From assembly GCF_002776525.5 (NCBI RefSeq), contig NC_045436.1, forward strand, positions 11,167,294 through 11,231,293: a DNA stretch of 64,000 nt, given 5' to 3'. Source of the DNA: Piliocolobus tephrosceles. Taxonomy: Eukaryota > Chordata > Mammalia > Primates > Cercopithecidae. Below are positions 44,873 to 56,714 of this stretch, in pieces (within the stretch, counting starts at the first letter, position 1; every line of letters starts with the position of its first letter). The notes under the pieces are model-generated. The model saw nothing but the letters and a program-made list of their open reading frames with translations, had not been told where the DNA came from and made no database searches. The translations under genes were made by a program, and so were the position numbers.

Positions 44873-46844
44873 GAATGACATTTATGTAAGAAGTCATGTG
44901 TATGTGTGAGTATGTACCATTTAAGACTTTAAACATAAAGACAAAACACTCTGGACATTTTGAAATAAGGTACACTGAGTATTACATACAAAAGAAAAAT
45001 GTGAGGAATACAGACCATATAAAGCCTAAGATCAGTTAATTGGAAAATTTTAAGAATCAAGAATCAACGAGAACAGTTTTCTTTTCCCAGCAGAAAACTG
45101 CTACTGTGGTTGCTCTAATACCGTCCATGTTTCCTTGGGAAGATCTGTTATTATTTAATAACAAACTGAGCTTACTGGTACTGAGAAATTATAGATGAAC
45201 CCTGATGAGGCAGGGTTTGTTGTTGTTGTTGTTTTTTCCTCTTTCCCTGCTGTGTCACTGAATTAATTTCTTAAACTCAATTATTCTTTCTGTGACTTAT
45301 CCTTGGTCTCTCGTAGGTCATTCCTTCTTGCTTAAATGCATAATAGGAATCGTGGAGCCACTTACAAATGAATGTCTCAAGGAGTGTATAACTTAAGCCA
45401 AAGAAAACCACACATTTTATAGTATAATTTCTATTAAATCCAGTAAACTGCTGTGATCCCCTGATCCCCTCCACTGAGTATACATAAATACACGTAAGTT
45501 GCTAATTCATTATATTCCTTACAAGAATAAAATAATTGTTATTACTAAAATGTTACTTAGAAACATTATTAATTATATGGAACATATAATTTATTCTTTT
45601 GACTCTCATTTGAACATATCATTATGGAGAAAAAGAAACTCTGTTAATTACACAGAAAGATGGATAGAATGTGTTTATATGTTGCATGACTGCCATTCCC
45701 TCTGAGATTATCCAGCAGTTTTGGGAAATTTTCAGCTTTGTTATCAACTGTGTGATCATTATCTACTAGAAATTATATTAGGAAAGATATGATCATTATT
45801 ATAAGGAAGATTTTTATATTAACAATTAAGTTAAAATTTGAAAAATACATAAACTTCCAAATTTTTTTCAGCTAAAATCCACAGAATAACTGATTACAGC
45901 ATTCTAATATATTTATAAAAATTTTAAACATCACATATATACACAAAATAATTTTAAAACTCAACAATATCTAAGTGTTAGAATAAATTACTATTAAATA
46001 TAAAGTATATTTTTTATTATTTTTGTCTTTTTTAGTAAAAATATCATATAATTTTCTTCACTAATGAAATAAGACTTATTTAGAATAAGAATTCCATATG
46101 AGTGGGGAAACTGCTATTTTCAAAGGTGACTTTAGCTTTTATCCTAAAATAAGATTCAGCATGCGTTCAATTCAAGACTACAAAATAGTCACTGAATGAC
46201 TGACTGTTTTTCCTACATAGAAATATATTCCAAGTCTTTGACACAGGTTAATCTCTTCTATGTAAATCTTGGTTAGTAGTTATTGCATAGCAGTAGTTAT
46301 TGAATAGTAAGGAATTGGTAACGCAGTCCTTCCCTTAATCATCTTAGAAGTAAATGGAGATTTGCAAATTTAAAGCAAACAAAAGCACACAATAAAATAT
46401 TATAATTTCAACAACAGAGTAACTATTGAATGTTACTCTAGAGATCTGAAAAATGAACAAATACCTTGGGAAGAAGTTTGATATTTACCAATCAGCATAT
46501 TTTACTAGCCACATAACTAGCTTGAATTATAAATATTGGCTCATTTTCAAGATTCATGATATTAAAAAGTCATGAAATTATCTGTTTCATGCAGATAATG
46601 CAATTGTTTCAAGTATTTCAGTGTTGCTACAGGAAGAGCAAACAAAGAAGAATCCAATGGAAAAAAACATACAGTTAGACTGAGAATGATTGTAAAGGCA
46701 TATAGATTGGAAACATCACCCCCCAAAATATCTCAGTATTAACCAATCAGTTATACATAATAAATTAGAAAAATTGTTACTAAATTGAATTATCCCATTA
46801 CTCCTGTCATGCCATCCATCTTTCCTTGTTAGTTGTATATCTTG
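44873..46844. other. 2 kb AT-rich unique DNA
   Basis: A (GTT)n tract lies at 45217-45235. Short frames at 45277-45474 (minus) and 45499-45705 (plus) lack domains. Confidence 0.5.
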
Positions 46845-47128
46845 GCAAATTAATGCAGACACAGAAAACCAAATACCATGTGTTCTTATAAGTGGAAGCC
46901 AAATACTCAGTACACATGAACATAAAGATAGGAACAACAGACTCTGAGAACTTTAAAGGGAAGGAGAGACAGACAGGGTAAGGGTTGAAAAACTACCTAA
47001 TTGGTACCGTGTTCACTTCTTGAGCAACAGGATCATTAGAAGCGGAAACCTCAGCATTATGCACTATGCCCATGTAACAAACTTGCATCTGTACCCCCTG
47101 AATATAAAATAAGATAAAATAGAAACAT
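46845..47128 (+). mobile_element. L1 3' UTR, 5'-truncated
   Basis: GCAGACACAGAAAACCAAAT, GTTCTTATAAGTGGAAGCC, CATGTAACAAACTTGCATC and TGTACCCCCTGAATATAAAA mark an L1P/L1MA 3' UTR with a short degraded A-rich tail. No coding capacity. Confidence 0.87.
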
Positions 47129-47138
47129 ATATACATAT

Positions 47139-47338
47139 ATTCAATTTCATTTCTGATCTTTCTCTTGCTTTTACTCTCACATACAATTCCTACATTTTGT
47201 CTTTAAGGGTGTCACCAATTTTGGAATTTTTCTGCTTAAAAGCAGAGAAAGATCAAATTTATCCTACCTTTCTCTTGTAGAGGTTATATCAGGTACATAA
47301 GGCTCTGACTATCCATGGATCTACCTCTGGTCCTTCAG
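47139..47338 (+). repeat. Copy D of a diverged ~200-bp direct duplication
   Basis: From ATTCAATTTCATTTCTGATC through TTTTGTCTTTAAGGGTGT and GTACATAAGGCTCTGACTAT to the CTTCAG end. It aligns along its length with 48264-48451. Confidence 0.85.
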
Positions 47339-47359
47339 ATTTTTCAGAGTAGAATATAA

Positions 47360-47720
47360 CAGAACAAACAAAGCTTTTATTTAATCAACAGATCTCACTG
47401 AGTTTCCACCAAATCCAAGTATCTGTTCTACATGCTGAAAACACAGAAGTAAAAGAGCCAAAGCAAATCCCAGTCCTCACAGAATTTACATTTTCGTGGG
47501 GTGAAGAGAAACTTAACATTAATAAATACAAGAAGCCATTTTAGAAGTTATGAAGGAAATACAACAGAGCTCTAGAGGTAGGGACTGGTAAGAAAAGTCC
47601 TCTCTAAGCAGATATTTTTAACTAAGACTCAGATGAAGAGAAGAAGAAAGCCATTAGAAGACCTAGAGAAAGAGAGTTACAGGCAGAAGAAATTGCAAAT
47701 GCACAGCTGTGATAAGGGAA
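47360..47720 (+). mobile_element. Ancient mammal-wide repeat fragment (unnamed, tentative)
   Basis: TCTGTTCTACATGCTGAAAA, AAATCCCAGTCCTCACAGAA, TTTACATTTTCGTGGGG, AAAAGTCCTCTCTAAGCAGA and GTTACAGGCAGAAGAAATTG match, in order, a common old mammalian repeat consensus. The family name is uncertain. Confidence 0.45.
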
Positions 47721-48263
47721 TAAGCTCGATGATGTTCACGTAAAGGAAGAATAATAGTGCAGAAGTTAAATTCATTAAATAGAAATTCCTCGGGAATCTA
47801 ATAGGAATGGTGATGGATAATTTTATGTGTCAACTTTACTGGACCAAGGGGTGCCCAGATTAAAGGCTATTTCTAGATATGTCAGGGAAGGTATTTCCAG
47901 ATAATGTTGGCATTTGAATCTGTGGACTCGGTAAAATAGTTTGCCCTCCCCAATGTGGATGGGCATCATCCAATCCACTGAAGGTCCAAATAGAAACAAA
48001 GGCGGTGGAAGGATAAACATGTCCTTTTTGCTTACTGACTGCATGCTTGAGCTGAGATATCAGTTTTCTCCTGCCCTTGGGTTGGAATTTACACAATCAG
48101 CTTCCCCAGGTCTCAGGCCTTCAGGCTTAAACTGAAATTACAGCACTTTTCCTGGGTCTCCAACTTGCCGTTGGAAGACTGAGGACTTCTTAGCCTCCAT
48201 AATCAATGGGCTCAGTCTTCAAAATAAGCTGCTTCATACACACACATACACTCACACATGCAC

Positions 48264-48451
48264 ATTCAATTTTATTTCTGAACTCCCTCTTGCTGTTACT
48301 CTCATATGCAATATCTAATTTATATTTTGTCTTTAAGGGTGTTATTAATTTTTTGAATTCCTTTGCTCTCTTCCTACCTTTGTCTTGTGGAGGTTATTAT
48401 CAGCTACATAAGGCTCTGACTAGCCATGGTTCTACCACTAGTCTTATACAG
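48264..48451 (+). repeat. Copy E of the diverged direct duplication, inside the LTR-like element
   Basis: ATTCAATTTTATTTCTGAAC, TATTTTGTCTTTAAGGGTGT, ACATAAGGCTCTGACTAGCC and CTAGTCTTATACAG. It matches copy D at 47139-47338 with roughly one difference in five and lacks about 20 bases present in D. Confidence 0.85.
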
Positions 48452-48463
48452 AAATCTTTTTTT

Positions 48464-48465
<2 letters not shown>

Positions 48466-48498
<33 letters not shown>

Positions 48499-48502
48499 GT
48501 AT
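48466..48502. repeat. (TA)n simple repeat
   Basis: TATATATATATACATATATATATATATATATATATG, corresponding to the simple-sequence part expected near the end of this element family. Confidence 0.95.
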
Positions 48503-48528
48503 GTTTTCCTGGAGAAACCTGACTAATA

Positions 48529-51500
48529 ATACGGAAATTCAGGAAAATTTAAATTATCAAGCCTTAGGATTTAAAGAAACCAGAGATGACTCAAGGATAT
48601 TTATAGCATGAATATGTATAAATTGGATGGTCTGTTTAATCTTTATAACATAATTCATAATTTATTCATGTTTCATACCTATCTATATCTAAATTCATAT
48701 ATTGTGAATTTATTAAATATTATATAATAATTTTAAATAGTAAAGGCCAATACATATAATCTGTCAGACTAACTTTTATTGTAAACTTAAAAATAAAACA
48801 AGCGTTTGGAAGCATATTGATTCATACCATATGAAGACATTGTTTGAATAGTTTACCCAAGCAGTTTTTTAGGGAATGTAATGTGTTTGACCCATTGTTT
48901 CCTATTGACTAATAATCTAGGTCTAATGAAGTTACAGAATGATTCCCAGTAGAAAAGATAACTCTAAAGATTATAGTTTTTGTCCTGCAGAATATTAAGC
49001 AATTTTATATCTCACATGACAACCTCATTCTAACATTGCTTTATTAACTGCCCATAAATGCTCAGCTCATCACATGCTATTTGAACAAGCCTCACCATCT
49101 TTCCAGTTACTTCACTAATCAGTAAGTTAAATGAAATTACTGATATATCTTTATTTTATATTTTTACAAGAGAAATGTCTTTAACTTTTTGATAAATATG
49201 TATTAACAGACATCCAAACATTTTCCAATTAACATATAGATGTAATGTAATAGATAAGACACAAAAGGAAAATATCATAATACTTTTTTGTTTGGAATTT
49301 TTCTTTCCTATCTTGCCAAGAATTACTGCATAAATATATGATTTGGCTAGCCTATACCAAACTTCATTATATTGCTTATAATAACATAAAATGACAAAGA
49401 TTTTGTTTGTGACATGTTTGTGCATGAGTGTATAGTTTTCAAAGAGAAAAGCCATTTGATTTTAAACTTTTCAGTTCTAGCTTATTTATTATTGCAGTGA
49501 CAGCTAACTCATGTACCTATCCTTGTTAATATTTTACTACAAATAAAAACATGATTTTCCCTTGTGATTAAAGAAGTCGTAACAGAAAACTACCACTCAA
49601 AAATGTATTCCTCTGTGAAAAATTCTAGCATATAAAAATTTACTTATGTGTACTTTACAAGAAACAGAATTTTAGGTATGTAAATTGTAAGATAATCCAA
49701 TGGGTGCGTATTTTGCTTGCTTTTTTTTTTTTTGTTTTAATGTAGCTCTTATATTTTCCTCAAGATATGCATGCAGGATAAAATGGGTGAGATTTGTCAT
49801 CAGTCACAATTCAGTACACATAGATTTCACAGAATTTGTGCAAGTGCCTGAATTTAATCTAAGATTCTCCTCTTCACACACATAACCCACTAGCCCATTT
49901 TCAGAATCTATTTTGGGATATAAAGGAAAAAGAAGCATTTGTTAGAAAAAATATCATAATTATCTTTGCAAAAGGATTTATATGCATACTTCATAATGGA
50001 AGCAACATATTTGAAATATACGCATTTGAAAAGATTTAAATATAGATTTTCACCATAGGGAAAATCACCATAAACAATGTGAAGTATAATATATCTGAAA
50101 AGTAATTTAGATGTATTTGGAAGATAAGTGAGTCTAAATATTTGTTAAGAAGAACAAATGGAAAAGTGGCCTAGAGAACAGTTGTTTTACATTTTTGCAT
50201 ATGTGATATAAACTTGAGTTGGTTGGGAAAGGGTTGATTTTCCTCACCAGGAAGTAATTAGAAAAAGAAGAAATTGGTCAGTAATTATAGAAAAAAATAT
50301 GCAGTAAGAAAATTAAAGATATTGCAAATAAAATTTTAGGAAAAATCTAAAGTTAATGGTCAACACAGCACACAGCCCCGTATTGAGATGACATATCTGA
50401 TTAAGTACTGATTAAAAATATATGTAAAATGAAAAGTTCTGGCTATATGTCCTCATGGGTAGAATAGTACTTTAACTATGGGTATTTGGTCTCTATGGGT
50501 ATTTGATCTGATGAAGGGAAAACAACACTGTTTTTATCACCACCAAAATTATTCAGCATCTTTGAGACCATAACTGAAAGCAGAATTCAGGAGATGCTCA
50601 GTAGCTTCCAGCCAAGTAATTTAAATAAATAAAGGCATTAATGATCATTTGAAGAAGTATTAGACACATAAAAGATTGCCTTGTATATGAAACAAACAAA
50701 TAAATTTATCACTATCTCCTTGAGAGTAATTCGGTGTCTCACAAAGTTTTCAGTAAAACCAGGAAAGTGATGGACAAATGGTTGCGGTGACCATTTATAT
50801 AAATTTAACTTGTATAAAATGCCATCGTATTGTAAGATGACTTCTTGGAGCTACCGTTAATAATAGATAGTCACTACAGTTATTGCTAGACCATCTTCAT
50901 GATTCAGATAACTTGTGTACTTTTTATCACAGAGACTAAATGCAGGAAAGATGGTAGTTGATGAGTACATGATCGCTTTGAAAAGATAAACATGAAACCA
51001 AACGTAGATCTCTCCAGTTTGCTGTTCATCCTCCAGGACAAAAGAATTTTCCCAATCTATGCACGCTTCTTATTAAGAGAGAAGTGCTTTGGGCAGATAG
51101 AACATTACTAGCTTTACTGAATCTTGATTCAGAAGCATGAGTTGTTCCCTGCATTTCCAATTCCAGAGAGAGGTAGAAGAGAGTATTGGATCCTAACAGG
51201 GTAGAAAGTATTCCAACTACTAAAACTCCATTCTGTGACCAAGAATTACTTAGTTTATAGTGTTATCCCCAATACATGCACACATATAAGTCCATTTTAG
51301 CATAGTCGGGAAAAATTCAGTTTCTAAGCCATTGTTCTGAAACCAAAGTGGCATTTGAGAAAGCTCTTGTAGAGAAGAATTGATTAATCATAGATTGTGA
51401 AAAATCAGAACAAAGGAGAGTAGAGTCTATTACAGGGTAAATATCTTAATTAGAGACACAATTTTAACAAATCTTATCATACGATTGGGTCATGCTGCCC

Positions 51501-51993
51501 CCCCCCCCCGCCAATGTTATATTTGATTCAGAATGTGTTTTAAGTTAAAATGTACTCATTAATTAAATTCTGAATGTTATTTGGGCCATAGATTACTCTC
51601 TTTTTCAAATAGAAAAAAATTATCTACAAGAAATAGTTATAATAAACATCCTAACCTTGTTTTACTTTTTAATCCAAAAGCCCAAGGTAGCTAATTGCAA
51701 AAATAATTTGGAGACTTTTCTTTACGAAAATGTATTTTATATTAATTTCAGTGCATCTAAAAATTATTATAAATACTCTCAAGGATTTAAAACAAATTTA
51801 ATCTTTCTTTTTTGTTCCCCCAAAATCTAACTGCCTGCTCTAAAGGAAAAAGTAAGGTGAAGTCTGTATTGTACATTCTAGGAAAAATTCATTATCTAAG
51901 AATTATGTCACATGCATATATCATATGCATAAAAATTCTAAGAAAATATAAGTTGATAAGAAGTTCATATTTATTCTCAATATAATAGAATTA
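48529..51993. other. 3.5 kb AT-rich unique DNA
   Basis: No gene or named repeat. A 99-codon minus frame at 49156-49455 and a 61-codon plus frame at 49700-49885 have no domain. Poly(T) lies at 49722-49734 and a C12 run at 51498-51509. Confidence 0.5.
51498..51509 (+). repeat. C12 homopolymer
   Basis: Twelve consecutive C between GCTG and GCC, unusual in such AT-rich DNA. Confidence 0.97.
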
Positions 51994-52540
51994 TGTATTA
52001 GTCAGGGTTCTCTAAAGGGACAGGACTAATAGGACAGATGTACATAGGAAAGGGGGTTTATTAAGGAGTATTCACTCATGTGATCACAAAACACAGTCCC
52101 ACTATAGGCCATCTGCAAGCTGAGGGGCAAGGAAGCCATTTCCAAGTCCCAGAACCTCAAAAGCAAGGAAGCTAACAGTGCAGCCTTCAGTCTGTGGCTG
52201 AAGGCACAAGAACCTCTGGTAAACCACTGGTCTAAGCCCAAGAATCCAGAAGCTGAAGGACTTGGAGTCTGATGTTTGGGGGCAGGAAGCATCCAGCACA
52301 GGAGAAAGATGAAGGCTGGAAGACTCTCCCAATCAAGTCTCATTCCACTTTCTTCGGCCTGATTTATGCTAGCCACACTGGCAGTTGATTAGATGGTGCC
52401 CATCCAGATTGAGGTTTGGGTCTGCCTCTCCTAGTCCACTGACTCAAATGTTAATCTCCTTTGGCAACACCCTCACAGACACACCCAGGAACAATACTTT
52501 ACATCCTGCAATCCAGTAAAGTTGACAGTATTAACCATCA
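51994..52540 (-). mobile_element. Second LTR-like element of the TGATGGTTAAT...CTGACTAATACA family, antisense
   Basis: Plus strand starts TGTATTAGTCAGGGTTCTCT and ends TTGACAGTATTAACCATCA. Read on the minus strand it begins TGATGGTTAATACTGTCAAC and ends CCTGACTAATACA. It is about 547 bp and apparently complete. A 116-codon minus frame inside (52026-52376) is repeat-derived. Confidence 0.78.
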
Positions 52541-52908
52541 GAAGTTGTCTACATAATTCTGGTAGAAAAATAATCTCTAAATGATTACGTCAAAAATAGC
52601 AATGTGTAAATAAATGAGCAGTCCCCCCTCAGATAAATGTCTCTGGAAACTTACTTTAGTGCATGACTAGTGTGTGGTTTTAACGATTAAGAAGGAAATG
52701 AGTGTTGTTCTGTTTTCAAACATTCTGTTTTATGCATACAAATAACAGAACTGGTGCTTGACAACTGGAAATTGTGTCACCTCTTTTTAATTGTATCCAC
52801 TGATTAAAGTTGCCCCCTGATATCAATAGTAAATTGCACTAAATTTCGCTTGGTTCTATGCTGTGGACTGACAACTTTACTGTTGGCTTTTTTTTTCTTT
52901 CTGTTTTT
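52541..52908. other. Unique stretch, nothing recognised
   Basis: No feature apart from the T-rich tail (about 52888-52909) of the next Alu. Confidence 0.5.
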
Positions 52909-53190
52909 TTGAGGTGGAGCCTCACTCTGTCACCCAGGCTGAAGTGCAATGGCACAATCTCAGCTTACTGCGACCTTCACCTCCTGGGTTCAAGTGATTC
53001 TCCTGCCTCAGCCTCCCGAGTAACTGGGATTACAGGTGTGTACCACCACACCTGACTAATTTTTTGTAAGTTTAGTAGAGATGGGGTTTCACCATTTTGG
53101 CCAGGCTGGTCTCGAACTCCTGACCTTGTGGTCTGCCCATCTCAACCTCCCAAAGTGCTGAAATTGCAGCCATGAGCCACTGTGCCTGGC
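52909..53190 (-). mobile_element. AluS, antisense
   Basis: GAGGTGGAGCCTCACTCTGT through CACCACACCTGAC to CCACTGTGCCTGGC. S-class (TTCAAGTGATTCTCCTGCC). Confidence 0.93.
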
Positions 53191-53219
53191 CCATGACTGC
53201 TTTTTCATAGCAGTCATGG
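53191..53219. repeat. Perfect 11-bp stem, 7-base loop palindrome
   Basis: CCATGACTGCT (53191-53201), loop TTTTCAT, then AGCAGTCATGG (53209-53219). It abuts the 5' end of the AluS. Confidence 0.97.
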
Positions 53220-53474
53220 CTTTCTGGGAACATGAGAGAAACCTCATGACTGGAAAGATCCTATAACATTTAATAAATCACCAATAATTCAGTATTCTTC
53301 ATCCTATGCTCAATTTATCTCCTGCATCCAAGAAACAGAACTTCATTAAAAATATGTGGGCTCCAATTCTACAGTATTTTCCATTTTCTCTACAATAACA
53401 ACACAATACCCAAGTGAGATAGGAGATTTCTGCTGTTTTGTTTCTTGCTTTTAATCCACATGATTCGTTATTCT
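53220..53474. other. Unique spacer, nothing recognised
   Basis: Short AT-rich spacer between two antisense Alus. Confidence 0.5.
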
Positions 53475-53771
53475 TTTTTTTTTTTTTTGAAACAGAGTCT
53501 CCCTCTGTCGCCCAGGCTGGAGTGCAGTGGCGCAATCTTGGCTCACTACAAACCTCCACCTCCCAGGTTCCAGCGATTCTCCTGCCTCAGCCTCTCGAGT
53601 AGCTGGGATTACAAGCATGTGCCATGACGCCCGGCTAATTTTTGTATTTTTAGTAGAGATGGTGTTTTACTATGTTGGCCAGGCTAGTCTCAAACTCCTG
53701 ACCTCAAGTGATCCACCCACCTTGGCCTCCTAAAGTGCTAAGATTACAGGCATGAGCCACTGCACCTGGCC
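53475..53771 (-). mobile_element. AluS, antisense
   Basis: T-rich tail 53474-53489; GAAACAGAGTCTCCCTCTGT through GCCCGGCTAATTTTTGTATT to GCACCTGGCC. The flanks share only a short GTTAT, so the duplication is not certain. Confidence 0.93.
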
Positions 53772-55898
53772 TGTTATCACTGTTTAATATCCTAAGATTT
53801 ACAGCACTCTCAGTATGCTCAGCATTAATTATCCAAATATGCAATCTGACATTGTATCTGTTAGTGAGGATTCAGAATTCCCATAAGAGAAATTTGAAAA
53901 TAAGAAAGTTTTCTAAATTGGTGAATTTTGTTAAAACAAACACACACAACCACATATGAAGAACGGTAGAAAAATCTGTAGGCAAAAGTATTTCCATTCA
54001 AGAGCGCTCTGTTTTGAGGAGATGTAGATTCTTAGCAGAGAATGAGAGAAGTAGATAGGGGATGACAATTTTGTTTGAATAACAAAATTTTATATAATCA
54101 ATATTAATGCCAACAGCCTATGCAACTAAAATATATAAATACCCCTCGACACCTCCCATGTGGCAAAGTGAAGTTACTCTTTCTTCTCTGCCTTCTCCAC
54201 TTTTCACTCAAACCCAGTCCTATCCATTAATGAGTTTTAATGTGTTTTTCCTAATGCCTTTCCATTTGAAATATTTTCTTTGGAACTGTATCCAGATGCC
54301 TTTCGTCTGAACGTGACTTTGTCAACCCAATAGATTCATGTTTTTCTTGTGATTCCCAGAACACCAGCCTCTACTAACTCATTTCACTTTAGTCGTGCCC
54401 ATCCTCATACTAGCTATGCTGGATTCCTGCGTTCTACGTTTTCTGTACTTTTATTATTTTATCTTCATTCTTAAAAAGAAGGTTTCATATTTCATTTTGT
54501 CAGAATCTTGTAATTTCAAACTTTTTTTTTTTATTTTTAGTAGCAAATGGAGTCTACGCCAAGATAGACTCTCTCAGGTTTTCTATAAACTCTAAGGAGG
54601 TATTTGAAGAGTGAACTTCTAGGAAAGGAAAGAGATGGTTGTTAAGATAGTTGGGTGAGACAAATACTGGGGCAGAAGAGGTTTATTGGAAATGACTATG
54701 TAGCAGTTCCCATTGTCTAGCAAATAAGAGATGTGCAGATATACCCTTGGGCCACCTTGCAGGGAAAATCTTTGCAATTAGAAATTTACTAGGAAGCCAA
54801 TAAAAAAGCAATTTATTCCACATAAACTGAATTTCACTTCTGTTGATACACAAAAATATCAAACGTGAGATTTGTTTCAGCCACCACTGATGAAAGCAAG
54901 TAAGACCACAGTTAGAGAGAAGTCCACAATCAAACAGATTGCAAATAACCTACTCAAGCAAGATTCTTTTATAAGCTTGCTATTGTAGTCAGTGGATATG
55001 CTCATAGTTTGTATATTTTCATCTAAATGTAACTTCGTGATATCATACATCCTAGTAGAGTCACTTTGTTTCTATGATTTCAAATACTTTTAATTTTAAT
55101 TTTAGTGAGAAAATACTTTTTCAATATTCATCAGGTTTCTGTTTTCATTATTCATTCAATAATAAAATGATCATCTTTATAGATGCAACGTTGCCTTTAT
55201 CCAGTGCATGCCTAGGGAGCAAAGGGAAAATGAAAGAGTATCAGAAACTGTGCAGATGTTTGTCTTGACCGGAATATTAATATGTTAGTGTTTCCAAATG
55301 CTACATTGTCAGAAAGAAAAAAATGGCACTGTATTTCAAGAGGCTGAAACACAATATGGAGTACACAGCCAGCCGAAGGGAGAAAGTGAAGAATTATGAT
55401 TAGGAGAGTTTACATAGGAGTACAAGTAGCCTGCTATGGAGAGGGATTGCATGGCTTCTGGTATTTGATTTTAGGCTGAGATAGTTTGGGAATGAATACT
55501 AAAAGTGTGCTGGTTATTTTTCAGAATTTTACCCACCACAGTAACAAAACCATGTAACATTTATCAATTCCCAGTGTCTGCTAACAAGAGAAAACTATAT
55601 CTTGTTCATGTGACCAAAATTATAGAAAGTACAGAAAAACTCTGAATTGTTTAATCTACAGTGAAAAAAGAAAAAGGCTATGTAAGGTGTTACCACGTCC
55701 AAATTGAATTTATTTTTCTCCCAAGGTGTCCTCTATAGTTCTGATGTTCAGGCTTATACTCCAAAATTGGATATGCTGGAAGAAATCTTGAGTTTTTCAC
55801 TTATAAAATGACACATATTGAATTGGCAAATTCTACTTTGTCTATCTTCTGAGTCACTGTTGGTATGACCTGCCATATTTTCAATGCCATTACTTTGG
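53772..55898. other. 2.1 kb AT-rich unique DNA
   Basis: No repeat family, exon or RNA gene recognised. Frames of 64-67 codons have no domain. Confidence 0.5.
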
Positions 55899-56223
55899 TT
55901 CAAATCCATTTCTTTTTTTCTTTTTGAGATGGAGTCTCACTTTGTCACCAAGGCTGGAGTGCAATGGCACGATCTCAGCTCACTGCAACCTCTGCCTCCA
56001 GGGTTCAAGCCATTCTGCTGCCTCAACCTCCCAAGTAGCTGGGATTACAGATACCAGCCACCACGCCCAGCTAATTTTTGTATTTTTAATAGAGATGGGG
56101 TTTCGCCATGTTGTCCAGGCTGGTCTCAAGCTCCTGACCTTAGGTGATCCACCCGCCTTGCCCTCCCAAAATGCTGTGATTACAGGCATGAGCCATCGCT
56201 CCTGGACTTCAAGTCCATTTCTT
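55899..56223 (-). mobile_element. AluS, antisense, with 16-bp target-site duplication
   Basis: The body is about 55925-56207. Flanks TTCAAATCCATTTCTT (55899-55914) and TTCAAGTCCATTTCTT (56208-56223) differ at one base. The 159-codon open frame at 55924-56403 and the 87- and 89-codon frames are Alu readings. Confidence 0.96.
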
Positions 56224-56714
56224 GTTGTATCCTCCCTGTCTTTTATCAATTTGTTACTCTGGCCTCATATTCATACCATGCCATGCTTATCTCCATTTCC
56301 ATCTCATGTTGTCTCACAATCTCAAGCTCTAGCTCTGTCATTGTCTCTCTCTCTCACACACACACACACAGACACACACACACACACTCAAAAATATGAA
56401 TAAGTAACAATGACTCAGTTTTTTTCTTACAAGATATGAATCACTCCCTCATGCCTTCCAAACACATTTAACTTTTGTTCCAATCTATTTTTTAAATTCA
56501 AACTTACTTTCTACAATAAAAGTTATACTGAAGTTTACAGTTTGTTCAGATTTTAGAGATGCTTACAGCCTTTTGATTACCAACACCATCAAGATAGAGA
56601 TTTTTTTACATCATCCTCGTAAATTCCCTTCTGCTCCTCTATGTTCTCTCCTCCCATCATCCTGATCCTTGGTGACTTCTGATCAGATTTCTATCCACAT
56701 AGGTGTTTTGTTTT
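56224..56714. other. Unique stretch with TC/CA microsatellite
   Basis: TCTCTCTCTCTC then CACACACACACACA with one GA interruption at about 56342-56388. The rest is unremarkable. Confidence 0.6.
56342..56388. repeat. (TC)n(CA)n compound microsatellite
   Basis: TCTCTCTCTCTCACACACACA continuing to ACACACACACACTC, with one G interruption. Confidence 0.97.

Larger units (their letters stand above)
47811..48528 (+). mobile_element. LTR-like element (TGATGGTTAAT...CTGACTAATA family), interrupted
   Basis: Starts TGATGGATAATTTTATGTGT and continues AATGTGGATGGGCATCATCC, TTGGAAGACTGAGGAC and TTAGCCTCCATAATCAATGG. It resumes after an interruption with TTTTCCTGGAGAAACCTGAC / TAATA at 48503-48528. The interruption (about 48248-48463) is copy E of the direct duplication plus simple repeat. 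A related element lies at 51994-52540 in the other orientation. I do not recall the Repbase name. Confidence 0.7.

Noticed and set aside
55924..56403. 159-codon open frame
   Set aside because: It follows an antisense Alu (residues such as RLECNGTISAHCNL are the usual Alu reading) and then runs into a TC/CA microsatellite.
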